The position numbers were made by a program, and so were the translations under genes. The notes beneath the pieces are model-generated. The model was given only the letters and a program-made list of their open reading frames with translations. It made no database searches and was not told the origin of the DNA. 64,000 nt of DNA from Psilocybe azurescens. Lineage: Eukaryota > Basidiomycota > Agaricomycetes > Agaricales > Agrocybaceae. Each line of letters opens with the position of its first letter. Positions within the stretch are counted from its first letter, which is position 1. Location: NCBI GenBank assembly GCA_023853785.1, contig JAJIRX010000576.1, positions 48,463-112,462 on the forward strand. The letters run 5' to 3'. Positions 1-12,574 of this stretch are shown in pieces.

Positions 1-1
1 C

Positions 2-777
2 CCCGTCAGTCTCTCGCTCTCCGCCCTGCACTCTGTCTTCCTGTCTGGGTTGACCCTCCTCCACTGTATGCACCTCAATCCCGGTGTCGTGACTCGTGCG
101 GCCGCGAATAAGGCCATACGGGCGTGCTCGAACACGCTATTTCTGTATGCCCAACATTTCGTGGCTGCGGAGCCCTTCCGTGATGCCTTTGAGGACATGG
201 CGAACGCATGCTTGGATAAAGCTGAAGGATGTGACGCGGACAGCATGGGGATGGATATCGCTGGCGATAGCATTTCGGACAGGGTGGAGAAGGGCATCCC
301 ACATAAAGTCGAAGAAGAGCTCCTCGAGGTTGCTGAATCCGCTCCAGGCCCGCTTTGGGGACAGCAGCTAGGTAATATGTCGAAGCTGATGACGGAGGAT
401 CAGAGAGACAATTTTTATGTGGGTTTTCTCATATACCCTTTGCCCAAGCGATCCTACGGACGCGAGCTTCCCTTTCTTGCTTCTTTCATTGCGACATGTT
501 GGACTAAGCTTCGCTTTCTTCACAGGCGCTAGTATCTTCGCTTGGATTCTTCACTCCATCAACCGACGTACCGATGAGTCCGAACTCGCAAACTACCTTT
601 CCAGGCAATACGCCACCAGCTTCAACAGCCGACGAGCATGTGAAAAGGCCCCTGGTGAATGCTCAGGATTCAAGATCGGCTGATGCTGGATGGTCGCAAG
701 CCCAGTCGGCGACGACGGCGTCGATGTTTAGGTCTGCGACGAAGATGTTGTATCAGGCACAAGGCCCGTACTGGTGA
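2..777 (+). CDS. Probable Zn2Cys6 fungal transcription factor, C-terminal end (partial)
   Basis: The gene enters from the left edge. Reading frame 2 is open from base 2 and encodes a helical stretch (SALHSVFLSGLTLLHCM, then ANKAIRACSNTLFLYAQH) that resembles the end of the fungal-specific transcription factor domain found C-terminal to Zn2Cys6 DNA-binding domains. An intron with GTGGGT donor at 419 and CAG acceptor at 525 (107 bp, phase 0) joins this exon to a second one, 526-777, which encodes a Ser/Thr/Pro/Gln-rich tail ending TGA at 775-777. The DNA-binding domain lies outside the window, so the family is inferred from the C-terminal helices only. A generic helical protein cannot be excluded. 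Confidence 0.55.
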
Positions 778-2859
778 TGGTATTGGGTCTTTGTATCATT
801 TATCGTGAATGTGTATTATGTGTATCACCGATTGTGTCTGGGCTAGTTAGTATGTGGATGTATCTGGTGTCATAGTAATGTGTAATAATCCTTTTTCAAA
901 CTAGCAAACGCTATCGTCAGTCGACCGCCTTCGGTGCGAAGCTGACATGCATGCCTTATTATTTACTGGCCAGGAAATCTTCAGTGTATGCTCACCTTCA
1001 CGTCATAAACATTCGAGTAGGCTAAATTGGGAGCCAACTGTGCGTATACAATGAACCTCACACCTTTGGATGCCGAAGTAACGTGGGTCTGTGGCGACTC
1101 TACGGTCACTAAGTTAAAGATTCCATCCAACTTCAAGGCCCGCGGATGTTGAGTCAAATTTAAAATATGACGTCACTTTTGGGGGCATCATTAGGCTAAG
1201 CGCTAAGCGTATACATTAGGTGGACTCGGATTCCGAGGACTCAGGTGGTTACTTTGTCTAGAATCTCTATGTTATAAGACTATTATCACTTCAGGACTGC
1301 GAACATAGGACATGGATATTATTAGAAGTTCAACGGAAAACCCTTTCATGTCCTCGGAGTCGGTTTTGAACGAAATGTCAACGGGTGAAAATATGCAACA
1401 GTTCAAAGTTGTTCCTAGCCTTGAGACAACCGCCCATCATGATAACAATGTGCATTAATCCATTTAGTAAAAGATTGGACTCGATCCGAGGCGATTATGG
1501 TACCAGTGTCGAGATATCGTATACAAGGAAAATATATCCTCGGAAATAAGAAAAATCGAGGTTCTAATGTGTCCTGATCTTTCGGTTAGTTGGACAGATA
1601 TAGCAGTGCTTGTGTGTGGCGTCTCATCTACGTAAATTAAGGATCAGCACTCAAGCGCTCAGCGTTCAGCGTTGATCCTCGCGATTTCAAATTTCAAGGA
1701 AGTTTCAAGGTTCTATTTATAACGCTGGGGTGGATACAACGTCCACATACAAGCAATGGACGTCATTGGATGAAAATCATCTCGGCAAACCCAACTCTCC
1801 ATACCCCAGCGGAAGGAACCATTAATGCCGGCGGCTACAGACTGTTGTGAATACAGAGGCGCTAATGTACTAATTCGATGTCACTGTAAAAACTCGAGCG
1901 TAGAATGGGTAATCATGAGATGAGTCAGCAGTAGCCAATTGATCACGCGCACGCGCCGTTCTCTGCACCCCCAACACCACCTGCACCGCAGTCCAGAGTC
2001 TTGGCCAACTTCCAACAACAGTTTCAACCATCAAAATCTATTCACCCGACTACGTCGATAAAAATAACTCTGTTGCATACTCGTGCTACCGATACTTAAT
2101 GGACAAGGGACAATGGCGACTCTGCGAGGTTTGCCGATGCGATGGGGATATGGGACTGTTCAGTGATCACCGGGAATCAAGTTCACGAGGGTAGGAAAGG
2201 CTTGGGACGCGGGTTATTGTAGTCTTTCCCATGTATGGAATAATTGCTGACCCACATTGTCACAAAAGGTCTGGCCGGTCTTGGGTTAGTCGCACATTAC
2301 GCGCCTTCGTTGCATGGCGGCACAACAGCGTAAAGCTGATTTGCAAAGCAAATAAAGAGTTTCGTAAGTTCGAGCTCTATTAACTATCTAAAGCCTCTTC
2401 TTCAACGCACGCAAAGAGCCAGGACTCGATGGAGGCTTAAATGGAAGATTCCGAGTTCCGGTTAGAATTTGTTACTCATCAGGGCAGTCATAATTCAAAG
2501 TTGAAAGAGTGAATGTTCTTATTATTGCTGAAACGAAGTGGCCCTCATCCACTCTTTTCCATGATCCCCACCAGCTGAATCGGATCTTTTGTTTAAGAAA
2601 ATACCGCCGGCAGTCTTCTCTTGATCTCGTCAATCAGAAATGATCTGACGAGCGATTCGTGCGGTGTGTCAGGGTATGCCGCCGGACATTCGCTCAAAAC
2701 CCTATCCTCATGTTCTGATGCTCCTGTGACACGCGGCCAGATGTCCCGCATCGGTGACTTGTACGTATTGCGCTTCGGAGTATGCAGAGGATCTCTGACT
2801 CCTTTAAAGAGCGTACCCAAGGAAGGAACCAGTAAAGCATCGCTTTCCTTTCTTCTGCC
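778..2859. other. Intergenic, no gene recognised
   Basis: No convincing coding frame is visible on either strand in about 2 kb. The minus-strand open frames at 2593-3009 overlap the N-terminal exon of the downstream permease and have no intron or homology support. A 38-bp imperfect palindrome sits at 1641-1678 (arms GGATCA/TGATCC) and a TGAGTCA (AP-1/Gcn4-like) heptamer occurs near 1920. Confidence 0.6.
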
Positions 2860-4896
2860 ATGTCCTCTACTACTTCCAAGCAGAGTATCGAAGACCTCAA
2901 GTCGGAACAGGGTTTCAAGGGCGACTCTGAAAAATTGGAGGCGCGAGATGTCGAGGCCGAATACGGTTCTGCATTCATCAAGAAAACTATGTGGGTCCCC
3001 TTTATTCATAGCTATTCTTCTTCTGACATCATTTGTTCAGTCGCTTAATTGATTGGAGAATGCTGCCTTTACTTGGATTGGTATACTCAGTCGCCCTCGT
3101 TGACCGTACCAACCTTGGCGTTGCCCGTACTGCCGGGATGCAGGAGGATCTGGTACGAGCACCACACACACAGTAATCAATACTTCTACTAACCGACAAT
3201 TATGTGGCAGAGGCTTGACGTAGGAGAGCGTTACAGTCTTGCTTCCATGGTCTATTTCTTCCCGTATATTCTGTTGTCCGTAATTTCCTACACTTCTTTC
3301 ATACCTTCAATGACAGTGATTGCAGTCAAATACCTGGAAACATTATTCTTCGGCTGATAGGGGCTCGTGCATGGTTGACCATTTGCGTTGTTGGATGGGG
3401 CGCTGCTCAACTAGGCATGGCATTTGTGACGAATTGGGGCGAGCTGTCGATTTGCCGAGTCTTCCTTGGTGCCTTCGAGGTATATTTCAGCTTTTTATAC
3501 AATCTCAAAATGCCCAACTCATTCCTCTGCTCATTTGCAAGGCTGGGCTCTTCCCCTCTGTGGCGTTCATCATTACCACATGGTATAAACGATATGAAGT
3601 CCAGAAGAGACTCGCAATCTTCTATCTGAGCTCTATCGTGGTCAACAGCTTCAGCTCTATAATAGGTATATTCATGAGTCATTGCGTCTTGCTATCGTAA
3701 GCTAATCGGAGATGGGTATGTCAGCCTATGGAATCACTAAACTACAGGGGAAAGCGGATCTCAACGGATGGCAGTGGATATTCCTTCTCGAAGGCCTTTT
3801 CACTATCTTGCTGGGCATTCTCACATGGTTCTACATCCCTGACTTCCCCGACAAAAGCCGCTTTATCACTGAGAAGCAGCGTGCGGTGCGTATTCTTATC
3901 TGTTTGCTTGCAATGGTAAAACTAAATCACATTTTTTCAGATGATTTTGGCCCGCGTTGAGGAAGACAGAGGCGACTCTATTCCGGACAAAATGACCGGG
4001 AAGAAGATTATCTCGCATCTAAAAGATCCTCTGGTTTATATGTATGGTACGTTTAAATATTACTATTTCCTCCTATGAATCATAGATACTATCGCATTGC
4101 ATCTGATAGCGTTCATGTTCATTGCCACTACTATGCCCGCGTACGCAATTGCTTTCTTCTCCACCATCATTTTGAGAGGAATGGGTTACTCGGAGAAGGC
4201 GTCTCTCCTACTCACTGCGCCTCCCGGTGCCTTTGCCGTAAGTCGAGAAGCAATGAAATTTTACTCCGCCGATCTTCATTTGACTCCTTGATATCAAGGG
4301 CGTTTCGTGCTTCTTCTTTGCTTGGCTCTCCGACAAGACCAAAAAGCGTGCCATATGGATGGCTGTACAGAATGTAATATGCATCATTGGACTTATCCTC
4401 ACTGCATACTCCACCAACAATCCCGTACGCTATTTTGGACTTTTCCTCGTCAATGCGGGAGCGACCGGTTGTGTTCCTGGCGTCCTGGCCTATGTGAGTT
4501 GCCACTTGGCTAACAGCTCCAAGCCAACTTTATCCTGATATTTTTGTTTAACTTCCTTAAGAGCGCAAACAACATTACTACTCATACCAAGCGATCCGTT
4601 CAAACCGCCGTTATCATCACGGCCGGCGGTATTGGAGGTATCATGGCCACAACGATCTTCCGCCAGCAAGACTATCCCAGGTGAGCTTCAACAATAATGC
4701 GAGCTCTAATTAGCTTCTAAATCGAACATTCTACTCTAGATACCTTAACGGTCTATGGGCAACTGTTGGACTCCAACTTCTCATGATAATACTTTTAGGC
4801 ATGACCACATTCATCTTCATGCGTCGCAACAAGCTTCGTCGTGAAGGCAAGGTCGGTCCTTTAGAAGGCCAAGAAGATTTCTACTACACGCTTTAG
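2860..4896 (+). CDS. MFS permease, allantoate/nicotinate (Dal5/Tna1) type
   Basis: This is a major facilitator superfamily anion:cation symporter, a plasma-membrane importer of small carboxylates such as allantoate, nicotinate or pantothenate in characterised fungal relatives. The ATG at 2860 starts a polar N-terminus; intron 1 is 2991-3040. Exon 2 gives RLIDWRMLPLLGLVYSVAL and DRTNLGVARTAGMQEDL, the family's TM1 and first loop. Later exons carry GARAWLTICVVGWGAAQLGM, then LNGWQWIFLLEGLFTILLG with PDFPDKSRFIT before the central loop. C-terminal half: MPAYAIAFFSTIILRGMGYS, then HTKRSVQTAVIITAGGIGG, the substrate-channel helix typical of the family. It ends at TAG 4894-4896 after a basic cytoplasmic tail. 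About ten short introns are inferred; the intron near 3280-3326 has a poor donor. No frame break is needed. Substrate cannot be told from sequence. Confidence 0.88.
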
Positions 4897-6592
4897 ATTT
4901 CTGAGCCACTAACGATTTGTTCGTGGAAAACGAAACCTAAATTTCATGCCCGACCAATGTACGAAAATCTGTGTAGTATAATTATGACCTGCATCCTGAT
5001 TTAAATAATCATGGATCAGTTTTCTTTTGAATGTTTTAGATGTTAATTAGTGTGTTGTAATACTGAATAATAAAGATTGATTACGAGAGTTATATGGGAA
5101 CATTTTCCACGAGGTGCAGTAGCCGGAGCACTCAGTTGATAGGCGCCCATTACCTTGACCTGCATATCCGGAGGCACTTATCCAGGTAGTTGACTCGTTA
5201 GTCGTCACTTGGCCTTACGAGAAATAGGTCGGTTTGGTAGTGATGGCTGTCTGATTCCTTCATTGTGCCTCACTGCGGCTGGAATTTTGTGGAAGCAGTG
5301 AGAAATATATCTTCACAGGGAGCCTTTCGAAGATCAAATAGGACAAGTCTCACCACCCTTAAATCGGACACTACTTATGGACAAAGAGATAGGCTGAAAT
5401 CCCTGTATTTGCTGCAGATTCTAAACAGCTATAATTGGTTGTTATGTGGATAGTGTGGCAAAAGTGTAAATAGTACAGGGTAGATCATTTTAGTTGGATA
5501 AACACCCAAGGGCCCCACACCTACGCCGCTTATAAGCAGGCACGACCGGATCGGTATCCGCCACCTAATTTGCAAGCTTTTCTTTGATTCTTCTTACCTT
5601 CCCATAATTCTGTTCATATCTCTGGCCTTAACAGGAAATATCAAGTGGCCGCACATGTACACAGCTATTTACTTAAGTCTTCACCAGCATAGATAAGATA
5701 TTTACGTGACCCCGATGGGCAATTGATCAATAAGGCAAGGCTTTATTCGGCTTCCCGACACAGTGATATCAGGTATGCACCACATCAAATATAGAGCAAC
5801 GACCATTGATGGCAATGTCCGGCGTTGTTCCGCTGTCCTCCGCTTGCTGTGTCTAACAGCGAGCACGTATACTCCACTGTTCCCGGCCAATTTCTTTCGT
5901 TTATTTTTGCATACCCTCCTATCACATACCTAGAGTACATAATTAAACTATTTATTGAGATATGGGACCATATTTAGACATGTTGAGAGAGGTCTTTCTG
6001 GAATATTCTAGCGTCTGCCTTGTCCAACCAACCATGGTTATAGACCAAATAAGTGAGTAGCCTTAGAAGGTGATATTAATGTGTTCAGAAAAAGAAGAAC
6101 ATGCATAGGTGACACAGATTAAGTGTAAATGTAGTGTAGATCTGGGGGAAGATGGGTGTGCATATGAGGACCCAGACATCCCATGGCTCAGAAACTTATA
6201 AGCTTTACCAATATGTATGTAATTGCCTTTATAAATCTATATTTCATCCTCTACGATTAGGAATTCAGTACTGCGCTATCGAATAAAGTTGAGAATGGAT
6301 TCAGGACAAAATAGCTCTAGTAACTGAGCACGCCTGAACGTGGGGACTTGGCTGAAATGCGGACGGCCTTCAGGCCCGAAAGTTCAACTTAGGCGTGAGT
6401 CATTCCTCGGCTCTTTCCTTTCTTTCTTCCTTCAACATTACATTCCTCTACTAGACTCCTTACGCTTCGTCTCTAACGAGCGGAGTCAACGCGAGCAACG
6501 CATAGAGATAAGACATAAAACAGGACGCGATCGAACCACGCAGAGATTATTGAAAACGAACGAATTCTTGCAAAGGGGGAGTGCTCAATTCA
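4897..6592. other. Intergenic, no gene recognised
   Basis: AT-rich sequence with only short chance open frames. The MFS gene's 3' UTR occupies the first part, with AATAA-type sequences near 5065-5075. Nothing else can be supported. Confidence 0.55.
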
Positions 6593-7299
6593 GACGGATT
6601 TCCTGCCCTACTGGACGAGATATATCTCGAAATCGTATCTCATTTTCCTGCCAGACAAGTCTCGACATCGGACGAATAAATCGACACCAAAGCTCTTCGA
6701 ACTCGATATCTAACTTTGTTCGGGCTCTCACAGACGTGCCGCTCTCTGCGTCGTGATTTCCTTAGATATCTCTGGCAATGCATCGAAGTATTCGATGAGA
6801 TGGTGGCCTCAAAGGGTCTTCTTATGTCAAATCAGGCTCTAATTAGTGTGTCGCGCTCTCGTTCCAGCGTTAGAACCATGAAGTATTCTCTTGAGCTCAT
6901 AAGGCAGTTCGAAATTGTCACGGTACGAAATCCAAGTCTTGCGGAATATGTAAAGTAGGTCGCAAATGCTTTTTCATAGGAGATTCTAACGTGGACTCCG
7001 ATAACTATCTGGCTCTCCTCAGTGTGTTGGACGTGATTTTTGTCCCTTACTCGGCTGAAACGGTGCTTGTAGAGGTCGCACGATGCATGAGTATCCTTCC
7101 AAATCTTCACACTGTTCAATTTGATTTCTTCAATGTCTCAATAACCATAATCATGAACACCTTCACTCGTTGCATATATCCTCAAGTCCGAGCCCTTTCC
7201 ATTACCAGTCACCATAGCTATGCGCACTTCTTGGATACGTATTTTCCCATATATGTACCGCCCTTTCTTGCAATTACCCACCACCAATCAATCAATTGA
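6593..7299 (+). pseudogene. F-box domain protein relic
   Basis: Frame 2 from 6593 reads PALLDEIYLEIVSHFP, an F-box helix of the kind that starts many basidiomycete F-box proteins. It then meets an in-frame TAA, and resumes with LFGLSQTCRSLRRDFLRYLW (second F-box helix). From 6832 the frame carries NPSLAEYVK, a phrase common to this family, and then TAG. At 6991-7299 another frame continues with VEVARCMSILPNLHTVQFDF, the usual LRR-like region. Three breaks in 700 bp suggest a dead gene, although this assembly has many artefactual frameshifts. The family would recruit substrates to an SCF ubiquitin ligase. Confidence 0.6.
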
Positions 7300-9397
7300 A
7301 ACAATTGAATCGACAGTATTGTCCACAACCACTCAGAATGTGAGCCTCGTCTCATAGCTGGTCATTGACTTAATAAACGGTCCTAAGGCTCGCAGATAAT
7401 ACAAAAACTTACGCAATATTACTATACACTATATGTAGCACCTTCAAATACCGTATCGTGAGCCTACACTTCAGAAAGCTTGTTTACTCGTGGCTTATGT
7501 ATCATAATATATGGGAAAGTTTAGAACCCTTACGTTCATTGCCTCAGTTATGTAGCAAACACGAGTCACCCCCAGTACACGCCGCCCGTGATCAAGATGG
7601 AGGCTAAGAAATTGACAACTCAGTCAAAAAATGGGTCATTGTTACCCACAGGGCTTGTTGCATAGAAAGATTTAATGCCTGGACGCGGTTCCTGTAGTGT
7701 TCGATATCTGGAGATATGACTTGAAGTTGGCATCAGAATCTGACTCTATGAACGTGGCTTGCACGACTCGTAGATAGCTCGCGACCTTCAACAACCTTCC
7801 AATCCTGAGACCCGGGTCGACGAATACCAAATGACAGCACAAACAGGTTTCGTTTCCAGCGCATAAAGGTGGTATTCGATGTTAAGGGCATCCCCCTCTA
7901 CTGGACGAACGTGAATACTGAATTTGGCCCCAACTTGCCTCGCAGACTGCATGACACAATTAAAGACGCAAACTGTTCTCAAGATTGATTTCCCCGGGCC
8001 CTACCTTCTAAATATTGTTCCCTCTCTTCAGGTATCTTCGGAATCGGCAACACCTTAACGTCAATGATATAAAAACCACCATAGGGCCTTTCCTATCCAC
8101 TGAAGCTCCGAAACAGTTGTTAACGCCGGACGTGAAATCGAGTGCATGCCGACTCCTGAGGAGTTTACAGGTAATTGGATTCGTTACGATCAGTGCGACT
8201 AACTTTTGCAGAGCGTGACTCCAATCTTACGGATTATCTCTAGAAGTCCTCCTTGCTGTATTCGAAGTTTGAATGCGGTGTTCGTTCCAAAGCCCGCTAA
8301 ACAGGTCCTCGCCAAGGGTCGCGCAATTCATGGTCCATCTTCCAAACCTTTTCACCATGCAGTCAAGGTTCTCTGGGTTAACTCAAACAAGACTTGGTAT
8401 GATATTTTCTTCTTTATACATATACTCCCCAGTCCAAATTTCTAGCCCTCCTTGTTATCTCTTCGCGAGATTCTTTCCTGGATCATGATATCCTACCCCA
8501 TACATGAGCTGTCCTTTCATATATCGATCACCGAATGAATCCGGAGCCTAGAAGTACTAAGTTCAATTATTTTAAAATAAACACCTGTTCAATTCAAACC
8601 TTACTTTATTTCTGTGTGTATCTTTCATAACAGTATCCAGCTGCTCAATCCTTTGAAAGGTGGATGGGCGCTTATTCTGTGCGCCTGGAGCGAAAGCAAA
8701 GTAATTTCTTTACCTCATTACTTAAACTAGCGCTTCCTGGCGGTATTCCTAATCACCTATTAGAAATTAAGGACAATGCATGGGCATTGGGACTGTGCAA
8801 ACAATCTATAGCGCAGGCATAAGAAAGATCCATCTCCAAGTCACTGTCCTTTGAGATCACCTCTTACTCAAATTATACATAGGGACTTTCACTATAATGA
8901 TCGTGCTTAATCATGTCGCACCCGGGCATTTCGGATCCGAGTGACACTATATAAACGCCTGATCAGCGGATGTATGTCCGGATTGGCGCTTCCGTTTTGA
9001 CATATTTACGTGCTTCTGATTTGCTTCCAACATAATCTATAAACTTAAGCGTTGGAATTTCAATTTTGCAGTTATATAAACATCATCCATCATTTTACCC
9101 ACGGGTTTGATGCTGTTTCATAGCTCTGATTACTGTAACTGATTAAGCAGCGCGATGTGTAAGTACATGGATTGCATTACTTACCGCGAATATAAGACGT
9201 TTGCGGATAAGATCATTCTGGGGCGCTGCTCTGTAATACTATTGGTAAGGCACCTATGTATTGTGAACATGGTGGATCGAGGGTGAGCTTGTGACTAATG
9301 CGTGAAAGGTTATATAGTCAGCTCAAAGTCGACACCCAACAATACCATCCATCTCACAGCAGCTTCTGAAACATCGTACCGAATTGCTTAGCCAATA
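7300..9397. other. Gene-poor stretch, possible F-box tail
   Basis: No complete gene is visible. At 8015-8445 two open stretches can be joined by an intron-like GTAATT..GCAG segment at about 8171-8212. The first includes LFRYLRNRQHLNVNDI, reminiscent of the C-terminal part of F-box proteins, so it may be the tail of the relic at 6593-7299 or of another copy. Evidence is weak. The rest shows nothing recognisable. Confidence 0.35.
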
Positions 9398-10371
9398 ATG
9401 ACAACACTGATCACAGGAGGAACAGGGAGGTCGGGTCTCTCACTTGCAAAACTTCTTCAAGGCGCAAACCGTCCTGTTGTCATTGCCTCTCGTTCCGGTG
9501 AAGCTCCTAAGCCATTCAAAGCCGTCAAGTTTGATTGGTTTGATTCAAAGACATACGAAAATGCCTTGAGCGATAGCTCTATCGACCGGGTGTATATCGT
9601 AGGACCACCCGGAAGTGCAGATTCCTCGGTTCTCATATCTTTCATCGATCTCGCTGTCTCCAAAGGAGTCAAAAGATTTGTCTTGCTGTCTGCTTCAGCA
9701 TTCGAGCCTCAGACAAACTCTGTTATCCCAGCAATCGTGGTTCATCAGTATCTCCTCGACAAGGGCGTGGATTATGTGGTCTTGAGACCGACGTGGTTCA
9801 TTCGTGAGTTTCTCCGGAAACGTACTGCTTCATGTAGCTGACATGTTGGAAATTCGGCAGAAAACTTCGGTGCCAGTTTCCTCGTTAGCATAAAAGAGAA
9901 CAACGAGGTCTTCTCGGCTGCACAAGATGGGCGTTTACCGTGGGTATCTACGGAGGATATAGGACAAGCCGCGTTTGAAGCTTTGACGGCTGAGCCAAGT
10001 CCCAACAAAGACATTTTTGTCGTCGGCCCCGAGCTTCATTCTTACGCCGATGTGAGTCCCTGAGACTGATCGTATCATGAATGAGAATGAATCTGACCAA
10101 TTACTAGGCTGCCAAGATCGCGTCTTCCGTACTTGGACGAACAATTAACTATAAAAGGTTTACTGTTGAAGAGCAAACAGCTTTCTACACTCAGCTCGGT
10201 GTGAGTCCCGAATACGCCAAGTTACTTGCAGAGATGGATAGGGGTATCGAAGAAGGGCACGAGGAGGCCTTGTTCAACGATCCTAAAACCGCTGCGGAGG
10301 GACGAAAATTTGTAGGAAAGCACACGCTTTTGAAGTACTTCCAGGATAACAAGAATTTGTGGATCAAATGA
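9398..10371 (+). CDS. NmrA/EasG-like NAD(P)-binding Rossmann protein
   Basis: A three-exon gene: 9398-9803, 9861-10051 and 10108-10371, phases 1 and 0, giving 286 residues with no frame break. It starts MTTLITGGTGRSGLSLAKLL, a GGTGxxG dinucleotide-binding loop at residues 7-12. Then come RSGEAPKPF (strand 2, Arg suggests NADP preference), DRVYIVGPPGSADSS, GVKRFVLLSASAFE and VLRPTWFI. The C-terminus has EDIGQAAFEAL and YKRFTVEEQTAFYTQLGVS. This is the layout of the NmrA-like and ergot-alkaloid EasG/FgaFS family of imine reductases, whose length is similar. Basidiomycetes carry many such proteins without ergot clusters, and no other alkaloid gene is nearby, so the substrate is unknown. The neighbouring tandem copy at 11459 is dead. 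Confidence 0.85.
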
Positions 10372-11458
10372 ACGCCGAATGGTCTGCACTACTAGTAACT
10401 AGAGGTTATAAGTCAGTTAGTAGTGGAACTTATGAAATAGTATATACTATTTTGATGCCTCTTCCAAGACCCTGCGCAGCAACTATGAGTATTTACTGCA
10501 TAAACGCATGTGTAAAAGCAAAGCTTAGCATGCGAGCCTTGCCGAACTATTGCGACCTCTCCACTCATCCGTTCTTTTTCCTCTATACCTGAGTCTCTAT
10601 ACTAACCACGCTCATGCTTCGGCGGGGCGCCTAGCGGAAAGAACCTCTAATGGTCGATGACGATACACAAACTGAATAAAATCTTTCGAGCTATCCCACC
10701 TGCCAAATTACAAAGCCTAGGAATGATGTTTCTGGAGGGCATATGGGAATGGAGTCGGGCACAGTGTCCTGATAGCTACGATTGTATTAGTTAGGTCTGC
10801 TTAGGGCCAAGCCCTCTAGACATAAATTGACAAGAAAAAAAAAAAAAAATTGCGACCTCTCCGTTTAAATACAGCAGTGTTTGAAGAACACTAACGCTTT
10901 CTATAAATAGATTAGAAAATTTGTGGGAGTTATTATTATCAGGCGAAGAATGTGTTACTACATAGTCCGAAGTTTCCACATTTGACGAGACCAGCCAGAC
11001 ATTTGGACTACATGGCCAGCTTACATGGCCTTACAGGGCCATACCGCACACTTCTGAAGAGCGCGCGTCTGCGTGCGTGCTTTTGAAACAAACGATAATG
11101 ATGACAGATGGCTATCAGATAACCATACTTAGCTTCCACATACGCCTACCGGATATCGACTGGATACCATGTAATGACGTGGTCGTGGCATTCTTGGTAA
11201 TACCTTCACACTAGCAACATGGTTTGAGTAATCTTTGAATGGATAAAATTACCCGGGATAGACAGATTACCCCATATAACCCATATCCCTTGAGCAACTA
11301 TACTTGCTTTCTCAAGAAATGTGAAACAATGAAACTGGAAAGCTATGTCCGTTTGCTTTGGTGAGGAAAGTATAAATCCAGCATGTCTAATTCGCCAAAC
11401 CGTATCATTATCCAACGCCCCTTGCTTTAATCCAACGCCGTCTCTTTCATCAACAATC
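10372..11458. other. Spacer between tandem paralogues
   Basis: No coding signal. It contains an A-tract near 10834-10848 and several short open frames without support. The last 100 bp form the promoter and 5' UTR of the broken paralogue downstream. Confidence 0.5.
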
Positions 11459-12357
11459 ATGACAACTCTCATCACTGGAGGAACAGGAAAGACGGGACTC
11501 GCTCTCGCAAAACCACTTCGTCAATCAAATTACCCTGCACTCATTGCCTCTCGCTCTGGTGAAGCACCCGAGCCTTTCCACTCTGTGAAACCCGATTAGT
11601 TTGATGCAGCAACATTCGAGAATCCCTTCGACACAAACAGCGCCGCCCCAGCCGATCGTTTGTATATTGTGGCACCGCCAGGAAGAATTGACGGGACAAA
11701 GCCCATGAAGGATTCCATTGACATCACCGTGTTGAAGGGGTCAAAATATTTGTCTTGGTGTCTGCCACTCAGATCGGCCCCGACGATGCTATCATCCCAG
11801 CTGGTGTGATCCATCAATATTTACTCGAAATCGGCGTGAACTACACTGTTCTGAGACCTGCATGGTTCATTGGTAAGCCAACTGGCTATGTCATCATGTT
11901 ATAAGTTCACAATCCCCTACTCTGATATCTGTAGATAACTTCAGCACAAAGGTTTACAACAAGTATCAAAGACCACGATCATATCTTTCCGGCTGCACAA
12001 GACGGGAAAATACCTTTGTGTCTACCGAGGACATTGCACAGGCAGCTTTTGATAATTATGGGATCCATTCCACGAAATAATGGTTTTATTTAAACTTATA
12101 GGCTGCCAAGCTCTTGTCTTCAGTCCTTGGGAGGAGTATATATCACAAAATACACACGGTCGAGCAGCAAACAGGTCTTTATAAAAGTTTCGATTGAATG
12201 TGCAATATACCGATTTTCTGGCCAGGATGGACACTAAAATCTCAAATGGAGATGAAGCCCATTTATTCAACGGAAAGGTTTCTTAGGATAATAAGTTTGT
12301 GAGGGGCACTCACTGCTAGAGTACATTAAGGCTAACAAGAATATGTGGCTTAAATAA
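11459..12357 (+). pseudogene. Decayed tandem copy of the NmrA/EasG-like gene
   Basis: It starts MTTLITGGTGKTGLALAKPL, almost the same as the paralogue at 9398, and shares RSGEAPEPFHSVKPD. There an in-frame TAG replaces the tryptophan codon of FDWFD. Frame shifts follow: DRLYIVAPPG is readable, then similarity moves to other frames. The LRPAWFI region survives at about 11850-11870 with an intron donor at the same place as in the paralogue. The middle of exon 3 is shortened and scrambled, and the end (YIKANKNMWLK then TAA 12355-12357) is again recognisable. A nonsense substitution plus deletions goes beyond the single-base homopolymer errors seen elsewhere, so real decay is likely. Confidence 0.8.
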
Positions 12358-12574
12358 ACGGCACCGAGCAGAGTTTACTTAACGTACATTCAAATAAATG
12401 TTTAAACGTTCACCCTTTTCATAGAACCGGCCTCCCTTATGTCTAAGTGAACGTTGGGAGCAATTCGTGACCCCACTGTACACGTGATAAGAAGCGCGCG
12501 TTTAGCTCGGGCCGATGTACCGTTCAGCACAAGCGTTTAGCATATTCGCGGAAGGTGAATTATGAAAAGTAAGA

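Noticed and set aside
2593..3009. 138-codon minus-strand open frame
   Set aside because: It overlaps the N-terminal exon of the Dal5-type permease on the other strand and shows no motif or splice support.
9398..12357. Ergot alkaloid gene cluster
   Set aside because: Only the reductase-like family is present. No DMATS prenyltransferase, catalase-type EasC or P450 is nearby, and this family is common without such clusters.
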